Assembly (NCBI RefSeq): GCF_003312425.1
Contig: NZ_QNUX01000009.1
Coordinates: forward strand, 107,501 to 171,500
Length of the DNA stretch: 64,000 nucleotides
Direction of reading: 5' to 3'
DNA from: Flavobacterium psychrolimnae
Lineage (GTDB): Bacteria; Bacteroidota; Bacteroidia; Flavobacteriales; Flavobacteriaceae
Part shown: positions 54,135 to 63,901 of the stretch, piece after piece
Position numbering within the stretch: the first letter of the stretch is position 1
Layout of the letters: the number at the start of each line of letters is the position of its first letter
Notes under the pieces: model-generated
What the model saw: only the letters and a program-made list of their open reading frames with translations
The model's database searches: none
What the model was told of the DNA's origin: nothing
Program-made: the position numbers and the translations under genes

Positions 54135-57100
54135 ATTTTCGAGCGATTTTCGCAAACGCCAGCAAATCAATTTTACAGATAAAAATACGACACTTCGTTG
54201 TTCTTTTCATCTTTCTTTTTATTAATGTGGCTCATTCGCAGCAAGGAAAGTCAGATGCAACATTCAATATTTATGATGATGGTTTGCAAGGGGATGGTTT
54301 TGATGGTACAGTCAGAACAGTTGCTTTGCAAACAGATGGAAAATTGATTGTTGGAGGTGAGTTTTTGAATTTTAATGGAGGTGCAACTTTATATTTATGT
54401 CGATTGCTGCCGGATGGTTCTAAAGATCTTTCGTTCAATTTAGGTTCCGGAATCATTGGCAAAGTATACTGTTCTTTAATACAAACTGATGGAAAAATTA
54501 TTTTGGGTGGTTCTTTTACGAGCTTTAACGGTGTAAATGTTGGAAAACTAATCCGTCTGAATGCGGATGGGTCAAGAGATGTTACCTTCAACTCTTCACA
54601 GGGAACTACAACGTACGCTATTTACGCATGTGATTTACAATCAGATGGTAGCATTATTATTGGTGGTAGTTTCACTAATTACAATGGAGTTGCTGCATCC
54701 AGAGTTGCTCGGATTTTGCCAAACGGAAATTTAGATCCAACATTTGCAATAGGATATGGTGCTAATTCACTTGTTGAGGAAGTTCACATTCAACAAGACG
54801 GAAAAATTATTCTGGGAGGATCATTTACTTCCTTCAATGGAACTGCTTGCGGCAGAATTATTCGATTGAATAGCAATGGGACTGTTGACGCTACTTTTTT
54901 ACAAGGAACAGGTTTTGATGCTAATGTATCCGCACTAGCAACACAGGCTGATGGAAAGATTTTGGTGGGTGGTGATTTTTTAAATTTCAATAGTGTTAAA
55001 GCCAGTAGAATAATTCGGTTGAATCCCGATGGAAGTATCGACAACTCCTTTATTTCCGGATCTGGTTTTAGTAATGTAGTTGAAGTTATAAAAGTAAATG
55101 CTGCCGGCGCTATAATGATTGGCGGCTCGTTTACGGGAAGTTATAATGGAACTGATGTTAATAGGGTGGTTCTTTTGGATCCTTTCGGAGTGATCAATCC
55201 GGGATTCGATATTGGATCCGGACCGCAAAGTGGTGCAGTGAATGCGTTGGCAGAGGATTTAGCAAACTCGTGGTACATTGGCGGATCATTTACAGTTTTT
55301 GATTCCCAGACTCAAGGCCGATTGGCTAGAATTGACGGTGTTGGAACTTTAGATTTTGGATATCTTACCGCTGGAGTTGGTTTTGATAATTCGGTTTTAA
55401 AAGTAATTGCCTTATCCGACAATAAAACGATGGCTTTTGGAAATTTCACAAAATTCAACGGAACAATTTGCAACAGAGTTACACGATTGTCTGAAGACGG
55501 AGTGCTTGATTCTTCTTTTAATAACGCAGCTACCGGAGCTAATAATTCAATTAAAACCGCCGTTGTACAGCCTGATGGCAAAATTGTTATTGCTGGTGTT
55601 TTCACAAATTACAATGGTGTCGTAAGGAATAAAATCGCCAGAATTCAAGCGAATGGAGAAATTGATGCAGCTTTTACTATTGGAACGGGCTTCAATAATC
55701 AAGTGTATGCTTTGGCGTTGCAGCCAGATGGTAAAATAATTGTTGCAGGAAATTTTACAAATTATAATGGGGTTTTGATTAGTAGAGTGGTTCGATTATT
55801 ACCTGATGGGACTTTGGATTCTGGTTTTACTATTGGTTCCGGAGCCGATGCTATCGTAGACTGTATTTTGGTGCAACCAGACGGGAAAATTGTTTTGGGT
55901 GGCCAGTTTTCTCTTTTTAATGGAATATCATATAATCGAATGGTGCGTTTGAATCCCAATGGAAGTATAGATTCAGGTTTTTCCATTGGAGCTGGTTTTG
56001 ATAAAAATGTGTATTCAATCGCATTGCAATCGGACAATAAACTCATTATTGGCGGGTCATTTACAAGTTATAAAGGCGTTTCCACAAAAAGATTGTTGAG
56101 ATTGAACATCGATGGGACTTTAGATACCACTTTTTCAACGGGATTGGGTTTTAGCAATGGTGAAATTAGAACTATTTTAGTCCAGCCTGATAATCGATTA
56201 TTGATTGGGGGAACATTCTCTGGAACCTACAACGGAACAGCTGTGAGGCGAATGGTACGGCTACTGGCTACTGGAGTTTATGATGGTACGTTTTCGGTGA
56301 ATTTAAATAATACGCTTTTCAGTATTTGTTTTACACCAAATTATAAAGTGATGATTGGAGGAAATTTTAATTCTGTTTCTGGTGTTACAAAACATCGTGT
56401 GGCTCGAATTAAGCTTTGTACAAACAGCTCTAATTGGAATGGGGTTTCTTGGAGTAATGGAACTCCGTCCGCTGAAAAGACACTTTTTTTCAACGAAAAT
56501 TATTCGGTATTAGCATCTGTAAATTCCTGTTCCTGTACAATCAGTTCGGGAAAAACAGTTACAATTCCAGAAGGAAATACTTTAGGTTTGGTTTTCGATT
56601 ATTCAGGTTCAGGTACATTAATTTTAGAAAATAATGCAGCGTTGTATCAATCCGAAGATCAGGTCACTAATTCTGGAACTATTCAACTAAAAAGAAAAAC
56701 AACACCAATTCTCTTTACAGATTATACCTATTGGTCATCACCAGTATCAAGTCAAAAATTAATTGATGTTTCTCCTGATACGCCGTCCGATAAGTTTTAT
56801 TCCTTTGATGCTTTTAGAGATTCTTGGGCAAATGAGATTGCAACAAATGTAATGTCAGTGGGTAAAGGTTATATTATTCGGGGCCCACGAACTTTTTCAG
56901 AAACTGTTGCGGCCCGGCACGAAGCTGTTTTTATTGGGGTTCCAAATAATGGTGAGGTATCAGTTCCTATTAGTGTGACTGATACATCAAATCTTATTGG
57001 GAATCCTTATCCTTCAGCCATAAACGCAGATTTGTTTATAAACAGGAATAAAGATATTATGGATGGGACTATCTATCTTTGGACACATAATACTGCGATT

Positions 57101-58027
57101 ACTAAAAATGTTTATACTTCGGATGATTATGCGGTTTATAATTTATTGGGTGGAGTTGGTACGAGTGCTGCCATAAATTCAGGAATTAATAATGCTAAGC
57201 CAGACGGAAAAATAGCTTCTGGACAATCTTTTTTTGTTACCAGCATTAATGTTGGCGGAACAGCTGTTTTTCAAAATAATATGCGTGTGATTGGTCAAAA
57301 TGCTAATTTTTTTAAATCAAGTTCGCCTAAAAAATCGCAATCTGATGAGGTTGAAAAACATCGTATTTGGTTGAATTTGAGTAACAGCGAAGGCGCTTTC
57401 AAACAAATTTTGATAGGATATGCAACTGGCGCCACTAATGATTTTGACAGTTCTTTTGATGGCGAAAGTTTTGATGGAAATCAGTTTTTAGATTTTTACA
57501 GCATCAATCAGGATATGAATTTAGTCATTCAAGGACGAGCATTGCCACTTGAAGAAACCGATGAAATTAAATTAGGTTTCAGCAGTACTGTAGCTGGAAG
57601 TTATATGATAAAAATTGATGAAAGAGATGGTGAGTTAGTCAATAAAAATGTTTTTATTGAGGATAAATTAACCAATAGTATTGTTGATATAACAAACGAA
57701 AGCTATGCTTTTAATACTGTCATTGGAACATTTGATGATCGTTTTGTGTTGCGGTACGCGGATAAAACCTTGAATACGGATGAATTTTCAAATAATAAAG
57801 AATCCGTTTTTGTATCGAGTAAAAATGAACAATTACAAATAAATTCAACTAATGAATTCATTGATGAGGTTGCTATTTATAATTTGAATGGAAGAAAAAT
57901 ATATCAAAAGAAAGAGATAAATAACAGTGATTTCTCAGTATTGAATTTGCAAGCCGGTCACCAGGTTGTTATGGTGAAAATTGTTCTTCGGAATGGTGAG
58001 TCAGTTAGCAGGAAAATAATGTATTAA
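54131..58027 (+). CDS. Delta-60 repeat protein with T9SS sorting domain
   Basis: The 1298-aa protein has a signal peptide (FVVLFIFLFINVAHSQ). It then carries about 14 delta-60 repeats (DUF5122; residues about 60-760), each about 52 residues with a core like LQPDGKIIVAGNFTNYNG and ending RLLPDGTLDSGF. A C-terminal half from about 767 (NWNGVSWSNGTPS) matches that of the preceding gene, with DYTYWSSPVSSQKL, SNLIGNPYPSA, and a T9SS-type end (VAIYNLNGRKIY, KIVLRNGESVSRKIMY). Delta-60 repeats probably fold as a beta-propeller; their function is unknown. A nine-codon ORF overlaps its start. It is terminated by a strong hairpin. Confidence 0.9.
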   Translation: MNFRAIFANASKSILQIKIRHFVVLFIFLFINVAHSQQGKSDATFNIYDDGLQGDGFDGTVRTVALQTDGKLIVGGEFLNFNGGATLYLCRLLPDGSKDLSFNLGSGIIGKVYCSLIQTDGKIILGGSFTSFNGVNVGKLIRLNADGSRDVTFNSSQGTTTYAIYACDLQSDGSIIIGGSFTNYNGVAASRVARILPNGNLDPTFAIGYGANSLVEEVHIQQDGKIILGGSFTSFNGTACGRIIRLNSNGTVDATFLQGTGFDANVSALATQADGKILVGGDFLNFNSVKASRIIRLNPDGSIDNSFISGSGFSNVVEVIKVNAAGAIMIGGSFTGSYNGTDVNRVVLLDPFGVINPGFDIGSGPQSGAVNALAEDLANSWYIGGSFTVFDSQTQGRLARIDGVGTLDFGYLTAGVGFDNSVLKVIALSDNKTMAFGNFTKFNGTICNRVTRLSEDGVLDSSFNNAATGANNSIKTAVVQPDGKIVIAGVFTNYNGVVRNKIARIQANGEIDAAFTIGTGFNNQVYALALQPDGKIIVAGNFTNYNGVLISRVVRLLPDGTLDSGFTIGSGADAIVDCILVQPDGKIVLGGQFSLFNGISYNRMVRLNPNGSIDSGFSIGAGFDKNVYSIALQSDNKLIIGGSFTSYKGVSTKRLLRLNIDGTLDTTFSTGLGFSNGEIRTILVQPDNRLLIGGTFSGTYNGTAVRRMVRLLATGVYDGTFSVNLNNTLFSICFTPNYKVMIGGNFNSVSGVTKHRVARIKLCTNSSNWNGVSWSNGTPSAEKTLFFNENYSVLASVNSCSCTISSGKTVTIPEGNTLGLVFDYSGSGTLILENNAALYQSEDQVTNSGTIQLKRKTTPILFTDYTYWSSPVSSQKLIDVSPDTPSDKFYSFDAFRDSWANEIATNVMSVGKGYIIRGPRTFSETVAARHEAVFIGVPNNGEVSVPISVTDTSNLIGNPYPSAINADLFINRNKDIMDGTIYLWTHNTAITKNVYTSDDYAVYNLLGGVGTSAAINSGINNAKPDGKIASGQSFFVTSINVGGTAVFQNNMRVIGQNANFFKSSSPKKSQSDEVEKHRIWLNLSNSEGAFKQILIGYATGATNDFDSSFDGESFDGNQFLDFYSINQDMNLVIQGRALPLEETDEIKLGFSSTVAGSYMIKIDERDGELVNKNVFIEDKLTNSIVDITNESYAFNTVIGTFDDRFVLRYADKTLNTDEFSNNKESVFVSSKNEQLQINSTNEFIDEVAIYNLNGRKIYQKKEINNSDFSVLNLQAGHQVVMVKIVLRNGESVSRKIMY

Positions 58028-58045
58028 AGTAATCAGTATAAAAAA

Positions 58046-58074
58046 AACCATCTTGGCTAACAAGATGGTTTTGG
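58046..58074. terminator. Bidirectional terminator between the delta-60 gene and bioB
   Basis: AACCATCTTG (58046-58055) and CAAGATGGTT (58061-58070) form a perfect 10-bp stem with a 5-nt loop. An A-run precedes it and T residues follow, so it can serve both converging genes. Confidence 0.9.
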
Positions 58075-58094
58075 GTATTTATTGTAAACAAAAT

Positions 58095-59180
58095 TTATTT
58101 TTCTTTACCGGATGCTTCAAGATTTCGCTCGATAGTATGTCCTGGTCTTGACCATTTTGGTTTTTCACCTAATGGAGCAAATTGAGAATCTTCCGCTTCA
58201 ACAGTTTGCGGTTGTGAAACTTTTGTAAATGGTTTTTGAGGATTTAAACCTAACATTTCAAACATTTTCATGTCTTCATTTACATCAGGATTTGGAGTTG
58301 TCAATAACTTATCTCCTGCAAAAATGGAATTGGCACCAGCAAAAAAGCACATGGCTTGACCTTCGCGGCTCATGTTCATTCTTCCTGCAGAAAGACGAAC
58401 TTGAGTTTCCGGCATGATGATTCTGGTTGTTGCGACCATTCGAATCATTTCCCAGATTTCAACTGGTTTTTCTTCTTCCATTGGAGTCCCTTCAACAGCT
58501 ACCAACGCATTTATTGGCACTGATTCTGGTTGTGGATTTAACGTAGAAAGTGCGACAAGCATTCCAGCTCGGTCTTCGATACTTTCTCCCATTCCGATAA
58601 TTCCACCGCTACAAACAGTAACATTTGTTTTACGAACATTTTCAATAGTTTGCAAACGATCTTCAAATCCACGAGTCGAGATTACTTCTTTGTAATATTC
58701 TTCAGAGGTATCTAAATTGTGGTTGTAGGCATATAAACCTGCTTCAGCTAACCGATGCGCTTGGTTTTCCGTGATCATACCAAGGGTACAGCACACTTCC
58801 ATATCCAGTTTGTTGATGGTACGAACCATTTCCAAAACTTGGTCAAATTCAGGACCGTCTTTAACATTTCTCCAGGCTGCTCCCATACACACACGGGATG
58901 ATCCGCTTGATTTTGCTCGCAAAGCTTGGGCTTTCACTTGACTAACTGACATTAAATCATTGCCTTCAATTTCAGTATGATACCTTGCGGCTTGTGGACA
59001 ATATCCACAATCCTCGGGACATCCACCTGTTTTTATAGAAAGTAAAGTAGAAACCTGAACTACGTTAGGATCGTGATGCTCTCTATGAATAGAGGCTGCT
59101 TCGTAAAGCAAATCCATCATAGGTTTATTATATATTGCGATAATTTCGTCTTTGGTCCAATTGTGTTTTGTAATACTCAT
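58095..59180 (-). CDS. bioB: Biotin synthase
   Basis: BioB is a radical-SAM enzyme that inserts sulfur into dethiobiotin. The 361-aa protein has the [4Fe-4S] cluster motif TGGCPEDCGYCPQ (C54, C58, C61), RVCMGAAWRNVKDG, YNHNLDTSEEYY, GGIIGMGES and the substrate/second-cluster residues around RLSAGRMNMSREGQAMCF. The start is set at MSITKHNWTKDEI because a promoter box covers an upstream frame extension. It lies about 8.5 kb from the bioF/D/A group. Confidence 0.97.
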   Translation of the reverse strand: MSITKHNWTKDEIIAIYNKPMMDLLYEAASIHREHHDPNVVQVSTLLSIKTGGCPEDCGYCPQAARYHTEIEGNDLMSVSQVKAQALRAKSSGSSRVCMGAAWRNVKDGPEFDQVLEMVRTINKLDMEVCCTLGMITENQAHRLAEAGLYAYNHNLDTSEEYYKEVISTRGFEDRLQTIENVRKTNVTVCSGGIIGMGESIEDRAGMLVALSTLNPQPESVPINALVAVEGTPMEEEKPVEIWEMIRMVATTRIIMPETQVRLSAGRMNMSREGQAMCFFAGANSIFAGDKLLTTPNPDVNEDMKMFEMLGLNPQKPFTKVSQPQTVEAEDSQFAPLGEKPKWSRPGHTIERNLEASGKEK

Positions 59181-59201
59181 CGATACGATTTTTTGATACG
59201 T

Positions 59202-59232
59202 CAAAAGTAGTTAAATTGTTCTAAAGAACCAA
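59202..59232 (-). promoter_or_regulatory. Promoter of bioB (TTG-N20-TACTTTTG)
   Basis: On the minus strand TACTTTTG (59202-59209) fits TAnnTTTG and TTG lies 20 nt upstream (59230-59232). The ATG at 59180 is 21 nt downstream, and the longer frame from 59204 overlaps the box. Confidence 0.75.
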
Positions 59233-59458
59233 TGCAATACTATTGAAAAGCCTGCCACAAAACATTTTTTGAATAAAGTTAGGCAGTTGTATGCAGGTGT
59301 TTCGGCATTTTATAAAATCTCATCAAATGATTTACGTAAAGCTATTTGTTGAATATAAGGAATAGATAATTTCAAAATATATAAAAAAATAAACGCCGTA
59401 AAAACAGCAATAGCTACTGGTTTGCGACGTGGTATTGTGATAAAGGAATGATAAAAAG

Positions 59459-59914
59459 TTAAGATTCAGCGCCATGTTTATCTGAAGAATAGCGGGTGTC
59501 CCAGTATAACATCAACATGAAGGTAACGATTACTGCCGAAACAATTCCTTCAAATAACAGAGAAATAGAATACGTCATTACGGATGGATCGCCACCAAAT
59601 AAAAATGTTTTTGACAATGTGCCCACATAGGCATCTCCGCCTTGGACGTAACTATAAACAATTAACCCTACAATGCTCAAGAAAATACCTGTGAGGGAAG
59701 TTAATAACGCAGAAACAGCGTTAGAAACTAATACGTTTTTGCCTTCAGCGAAATTAGATTTTAGCGTTTTATAGGTTCCAAAAAATACAAATAGGACATT
59801 AAATAAACGTAATAAGTAAATATCCGCTAGGCCTAAAAGTTCCATTAATAGGAAATAAAAGCCAATTCCCATGAAAATAATGAATCCGTTTACTAATTCT
59901 TTTGGAAGTTTCAT
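59459..59914 (-). CDS. Four-helix inner-membrane protein of unknown function
   Basis: This 151-aa protein has four hydrophobic segments (IIFMGIGFYFLLMELLGLA, LRLFNVLFVFFGTYKTL, VSALLTSLTGIFLSIVGLIVYSYV in parts, and a C-terminal FEGIVSAVIVTFMLMLYW). It ends in a polar tail (DTRYSSDKHGAES). No family is recognised. It lies 94 nt downstream of ribF on the same strand. A start-less frame continues downstream of its stop. Confidence 0.7.
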   Translation of the reverse strand: MKLPKELVNGFIIFMGIGFYFLLMELLGLADIYLLRLFNVLFVFFGTYKTLKSNFAEGKNVLVSNAVSALLTSLTGIFLSIVGLIVYSYVQGGDAYVGTLSKTFLFGGDPSVMTYSISLLFEGIVSAVIVTFMLMLYWDTRYSSDKHGAES

Positions 59915-60008
59915 ATAACTAGTTTTAAAAGTTAGAAAGCATATCGTTATGACAAAGAGGATATTACTTTCAAATTTACAGAAAAAATAGTAATATGTTA
60001 TTAAAAAA

Positions 60009-60950
60009 TCAAAATTTATTCAAGTATACCAGTGCAGTTTTTTTATCTTTTTCAAGTTGTTCTTTCAGTAAATCAACCGATTCGAATTTTTGTTCGGAAC
60101 GAATTCTTTGTAATATTGAAACACGGATTTCTTGATTGTATAAATCAGCATTGAAATCAAAATAATGAATTTCGATGGACTGATTGTGCCCGTCAACAGT
60201 AGGATTGAACCCAATATTCATCATTCCAAAAACAGTTTTTTCATGGATAATACTTTCTACAATGTAGACTCCATTTTTTGGAATTAGCTTATAATTTTCT
60301 TCGATTTTTAAGTTTGCCGTTGGGAAATTGATGGTTCTTCCCAGTTGTTTTCCTTGAATAACAGACCCTGTCAGAAAATAATCATAACCTAAATATTCGT
60401 TGGCCAAAGTCATGTCTCCTTCCAATAAAGCATTTCTAATTTTGGTTGAACTCACGGAAATATCATTAATTTCCTGAACAGATATTTGTTCTACTTCAAA
60501 ATCATATTGTTTTCCAAAAGCGATCAGATCATCAATATTGGCCGTTCGATTTCGTCCAAATCGGTGATCGTGGCCAATAATTATTTTCTGGATGTGAAAG
60601 CGATCTACAAGAATAGTACGTACAAATTCTTCGGCAGTCAATCTTGAAAAAGTTTCGTCAAAAGGATGTATGACAAGATTTTCGATACCAATTTTTTTCA
60701 GCAAATCAATTTTCTCAGTGATGGTGTTGAGCAATTTTATATCAGAATGTTCCTGTAAAACCATCCGAGGATGCGGAAAAAAGGTAAGTACCAGACTTTC
60801 ATATTTCTCGTTTTCCGTCCCGACGCTTCGGGATTGGGTTAGTTTATTTAAAATTTTTTTGTGACCAATGTGAACTCCATCAAAGGTTCCCAACGTTAGG
60901 ATTGTTTTTTTTGTGGAAGTGAAATCGTTTATAGAATGAAAAATATTCAA
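60009..60950 (-). CDS. ribF: Bifunctional riboflavin kinase/FAD synthetase RibF
   Basis: RibF phosphorylates riboflavin to FMN and adenylates FMN to FAD. The protein has the FAD-synthetase part with TLGTFDGVHIGHKKIL, FFPHPRMVL and IIGHDHRFGRNR, and the kinase part with GKQLGRTINFPTANL and MMNIGFNPTV. The TTG at 60950 (MNIFHSINDF) is preferred, because the longer frame starts within the TAAATTTG promoter box at 60972-60979. Length is then 313 aa. A palindrome TCCCGA-CGCT-TCGGGA (60818-60833) encodes part of an extra segment (SRSVGT) not expected in the family. Confidence 0.93.
   Translation of the reverse strand: MNIFHSINDFTSTKKTILTLGTFDGVHIGHKKILNKLTQSRSVGTENEKYESLVLTFFPHPRMVLQEHSDIKLLNTITEKIDLLKKIGIENLVIHPFDETFSRLTAEEFVRTILVDRFHIQKIIIGHDHRFGRNRTANIDDLIAFGKQYDFEVEQISVQEINDISVSSTKIRNALLEGDMTLANEYLGYDYFLTGSVIQGKQLGRTINFPTANLKIEENYKLIPKNGVYIVESIIHEKTVFGMMNIGFNPTVDGHNQSIEIHYFDFNADLYNQEIRVSILQRIRSEQKFESVDLLKEQLEKDKKTALVYLNKF
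60818..60833. repeat. Small palindrome (TCCCGACGCTTCGGGA) inside ribF
   Basis: TCCCGA (60818-60823) and TCGGGA (60828-60833) form a perfect 6-bp stem with the CGCT loop, in the coding sequence of ribF. The same word is a small palindromic repeat familiar to me from intergenic regions of Flavobacteria. Confidence 0.65.
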
Positions 60951-60971
60951 AGCAAGTGTTTTATAAAAGCG

Positions 60972-60979
60972 CAAATTTA
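60972..60979 (-). promoter_or_regulatory. -7 promoter box (TAAATTTG) of ribF
   Basis: On the minus strand TAAATTTG fits TAnnTTTG and ends 21 nt before TTG 60950. It overlaps the longer frame's first codon (TTG at 60974). Confidence 0.6.
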
Positions 60980-61109
60980 AGGTATCTTATTTAAAAGTAG
61001 CGATATGACTAATTGAATTTCAATATAATTTTTAATTAAAATATGAAAAAAGGGATTAAAAATAGAAAAGTACTGAGTTTTCCATAATTTGATTTAAAAT
61101 ATTAAATAA

Positions 61110-61144
61110 TTGAAGTAACCATTACTATAAATACTTTAATTTTG
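61110..61144 (+). promoter_or_regulatory. Promoter of the metalloprotease gene (TTG ... TAATTTTG)
   Basis: TTG (61110-61112) and TAATTTTG (61137-61144) are 24 nt apart, and the ATG is at 61165. Confidence 0.55.
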
Positions 61145-61164
61145 AAGCTTAAATTCATGATATT

Positions 61165-63864
61165 ATGAAAAGAATTATACTATTTTTTATAATTATTTTT
61201 TCCAATTCTGTGGTCCATGCCCAAGATGGCTCTTTTTGGAAAAGAATTGTTCAGGATAAAGTTGCAGTTTATGATAGAATCAATGTTAAACCCGTTGCTG
61301 AAAATCAGTTGTTGTTTAATTTAAACGAATCTGCAATAAAAAATTCTTTGGAAACACTTCAAAATAAAACCTCAAAGCAGAGCAGAATTGAAATTACGAT
61401 ACCTAATATGAATGGTGAGTTAGAAAAATTTTGGGTTTGGGAATCTTCTAATTTTGAACCGGAATTGCAAGCACAAAATCCTGACATAAGAGCCTATAAT
61501 GGTGTTGGAATTACAGATAGAAAGGCTTCTTTGTATTTCAGTTTGTCGCCAAAAGGTATTCAGACCATGATTTTGAGAGGTGAAAGTGGCTCTGAATTTA
61601 TCGAACCTTATTCGAAAGATCATACTGTTTATGTTCTTTTTGATTCCAAAAGCAGAGTCCGAGGAAGTTTGCCTTTCACTTGCAAAACAGAAGATGTCGC
61701 TTTGAATAAAGAACTTTTAAACAAGACAGGCAAAGTAGCTGCAAATAATAGAGTTTTCAAAACTTTAAGATTAGCGTTGTCCTGTACCGGTGAGTATGCA
61801 GCGTTTCATGGCGGGACTGTTGCGAATGCTTTGGCTGCGATGAATGCCACTATGACAAGGGTTAACGGGGTTTTCAATAAAGATTTAGCGGTAAAGCTGA
61901 GTATTATCGCAAATAACAATCTTATAATTTATACGGATGCTGCCACAGATCCGTATTCAGATTCCTCAGAAGGAGCATCGGGTGCCTGGAACTTGGAATT
62001 ACAAGAAAATTTAAGCGCTACAATAACGGATGCAGGATACGATATTGGTCATTTATTTGGGGCGGATGGTGGTGGTGGAAACGCCGGTTGTATAGGATGT
62101 GTGTGTATAAATCCAACGGTTGAAGAGCCTTCGGCAAAAGGAAGCGCTTTTACGTCGCCAAGTGATGCCGTACCTCAAGGAGATACTTTTGATATTGATT
62201 TTGTAGCGCATGAAATCGGACATCAATTAGGGGCAAATCATACGTTTTCTTTCGAGATTGAAGATACTGGTGTAAATGTGGAGCCTGGAAGCGGTTCTAC
62301 TATTATGGCGTATGCAGGAATTACTTCGGGTTATAACGTTCAAAATAATTCTGATGATTATTTTGCCTACGCAAGCATAAAGCAAATACAAGATAATCTA
62401 TTGTCTAAGACTTGTCCAATAAGTACGGTTCTTACTAATAGTCCTCCAACAATCAGCGCAGGCTTAGATTATACTATTCCTAAAGGAACGGCATTTATCT
62501 TAAAAGGTTCCGGTTCTGATTTGAATGGTGATGTAGTTACTTATTGTTGGGAACAAAATGATACAGCTGTAAATACTTTAAATCCTCCGGTAAGCGAAGA
62601 GGGTGATTTTAGCTTTGCGTCGCCTACAAAAGTCTATGGTCCTAACTTTAGATCTTTTTATCCAAGTAGTTCGCCAGTTCGATACATGCCTGCTTTAAGT
62701 TCGGTTTTGGCTAATGAATTAACAACGACTTGGGAATCCGTTTCAACAATTGAAAGAACCCTTGCTTTTACTTTAACAGGAAGGGACAATGCGGCTCTTG
62801 GAACTGCGCAAACAAATACAGATTTGATGATGGTAAACGTGAGTGGTGCAGCTGGTCCATTTGAAGTGACATCACAAAATACTGAAAATTCAGGTTGGTT
62901 ACAGGGATCGACTCAAACAGTCACTTGGAACGTAAATAATTCTAATTCTCTTGCCGGTTCTACGAATGTGAATATCAAACTTTCAACTGACGGGGGATTA
63001 AATTTCACTACAGTTTTAGCTTCTAATACGCTGAATGACGGTTCACAAACAATTACGGTTCCAAATGTAACGGCTAAAGATTGCAGAATTCTAATTGAGC
63101 CAACAGCAAATATTTATTATGCAGTAAACAGTAAATCTTTTGCAATTGGGTATTCCGTTGTTTCATCTTGTAATACGTATGCTTTTGCAACACCGTTTTC
63201 TATACCGGAATCTTCAACTTATCGAACTAGAACAACGACTGTTCCAGTTACAGCTGAAGTGATTTCTGATGTTAATTTTGCTATTTCTTTTACACATACT
63301 TATTTGAGTGATGTGCAAATAGAAGTGGTAAATCCACAAGGGACTGTTGTAAAGTTATTTGACAGAAGTTGTGGTTCTACAAGTAATAGTTTAGTGTTGA
63401 ATTATGATGACCTGGGAGTTTCCCTTGATTGCGCAGCGAAAACTGCCCAAACCGTAGCGCCTTTTGAATTATTGTCCACATTTAATGGGATAAGTCCGCA
63501 AGGAAATTGGACTTTGCGTGTTCGTGATTTAGATACAGGTGACTTTGGTACAATAGATTCTGCATCAATAACAATTTGTACAAAAACATACACTTTGGCA
63601 ACGCCGGACTTTGAAATCAATGATTTTGTTGTGTTTCCTAATCCAAATAAAGGGAATTTTAATGTTCAATTCACTACTAAATCCGATGAAGGAGTAAAAG
63701 TTATGGTTTATGATTTATTAGGAAGAAAGCTTTTTGAAAATGACTTTAAAAACAAGTCAAATTTCAATGAAAATATCCAATTGAAAAATGTCTATCCAGG
63801 AGTTTATTTACTGACGGTGACTGATGGAGAACGAAAAGAGGTCAGAAAGATTGTGATTGAATAA
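61165..63864 (+). CDS. Secreted reprolysin-like zinc metalloprotease with P domain and T9SS sorting domain
   Basis: The 899-aa protein has a signal peptide (MKRIILFFIIIFSNSVVHAQ), a propeptide (about 20-195), and a metzincin catalytic domain with zinc motif HEIGHQLGANH (349-359) and a Met-turn (IMAYAG, Met381). Fibronectin/Ig-like and linker modules follow, then a P/Homo B (proprotein convertase) domain near residues 670-800 (TYLSDVQIEVVNPQGTVVKLF, GNWTLRVRDLDTGDFGTIDSASI in parts). The C-terminus is a T9SS type A sorting domain (FVVFPNPNKGNFNVQF, VMVYDLLGRKLF, ERKEVRKIVIE). It should be exported by the T9SS and digest extracellular protein. An IS3 element lies just downstream. Confidence 0.93.
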   Translation: MKRIILFFIIIFSNSVVHAQDGSFWKRIVQDKVAVYDRINVKPVAENQLLFNLNESAIKNSLETLQNKTSKQSRIEITIPNMNGELEKFWVWESSNFEPELQAQNPDIRAYNGVGITDRKASLYFSLSPKGIQTMILRGESGSEFIEPYSKDHTVYVLFDSKSRVRGSLPFTCKTEDVALNKELLNKTGKVAANNRVFKTLRLALSCTGEYAAFHGGTVANALAAMNATMTRVNGVFNKDLAVKLSIIANNNLIIYTDAATDPYSDSSEGASGAWNLELQENLSATITDAGYDIGHLFGADGGGGNAGCIGCVCINPTVEEPSAKGSAFTSPSDAVPQGDTFDIDFVAHEIGHQLGANHTFSFEIEDTGVNVEPGSGSTIMAYAGITSGYNVQNNSDDYFAYASIKQIQDNLLSKTCPISTVLTNSPPTISAGLDYTIPKGTAFILKGSGSDLNGDVVTYCWEQNDTAVNTLNPPVSEEGDFSFASPTKVYGPNFRSFYPSSSPVRYMPALSSVLANELTTTWESVSTIERTLAFTLTGRDNAALGTAQTNTDLMMVNVSGAAGPFEVTSQNTENSGWLQGSTQTVTWNVNNSNSLAGSTNVNIKLSTDGGLNFTTVLASNTLNDGSQTITVPNVTAKDCRILIEPTANIYYAVNSKSFAIGYSVVSSCNTYAFATPFSIPESSTYRTRTTTVPVTAEVISDVNFAISFTHTYLSDVQIEVVNPQGTVVKLFDRSCGSTSNSLVLNYDDLGVSLDCAAKTAQTVAPFELLSTFNGISPQGNWTLRVRDLDTGDFGTIDSASITICTKTYTLATPDFEINDFVVFPNPNKGNFNVQFTTKSDEGVKVMVYDLLGRKLFENDFKNKSNFNENIQLKNVYPGVYLLTVTDGERKEVRKIVIE

Positions 63865-63901
63865 TCAAAATAGAATTATTAAAAAAGGGAAACGCTAGTA
63901 A

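Noticed and set aside
54271..56046. Several antisense ORFs of about 70-106 codons in the delta-60 gene
   Set aside because: They are periodic shadows of the repeats, with no promoter or family similarity.
54310..56410. CRISPR-like periodicity
   Set aside because: The regular spacing comes from about 14 protein-level delta-60 repeats, whose DNA is too divergent for a CRISPR array.
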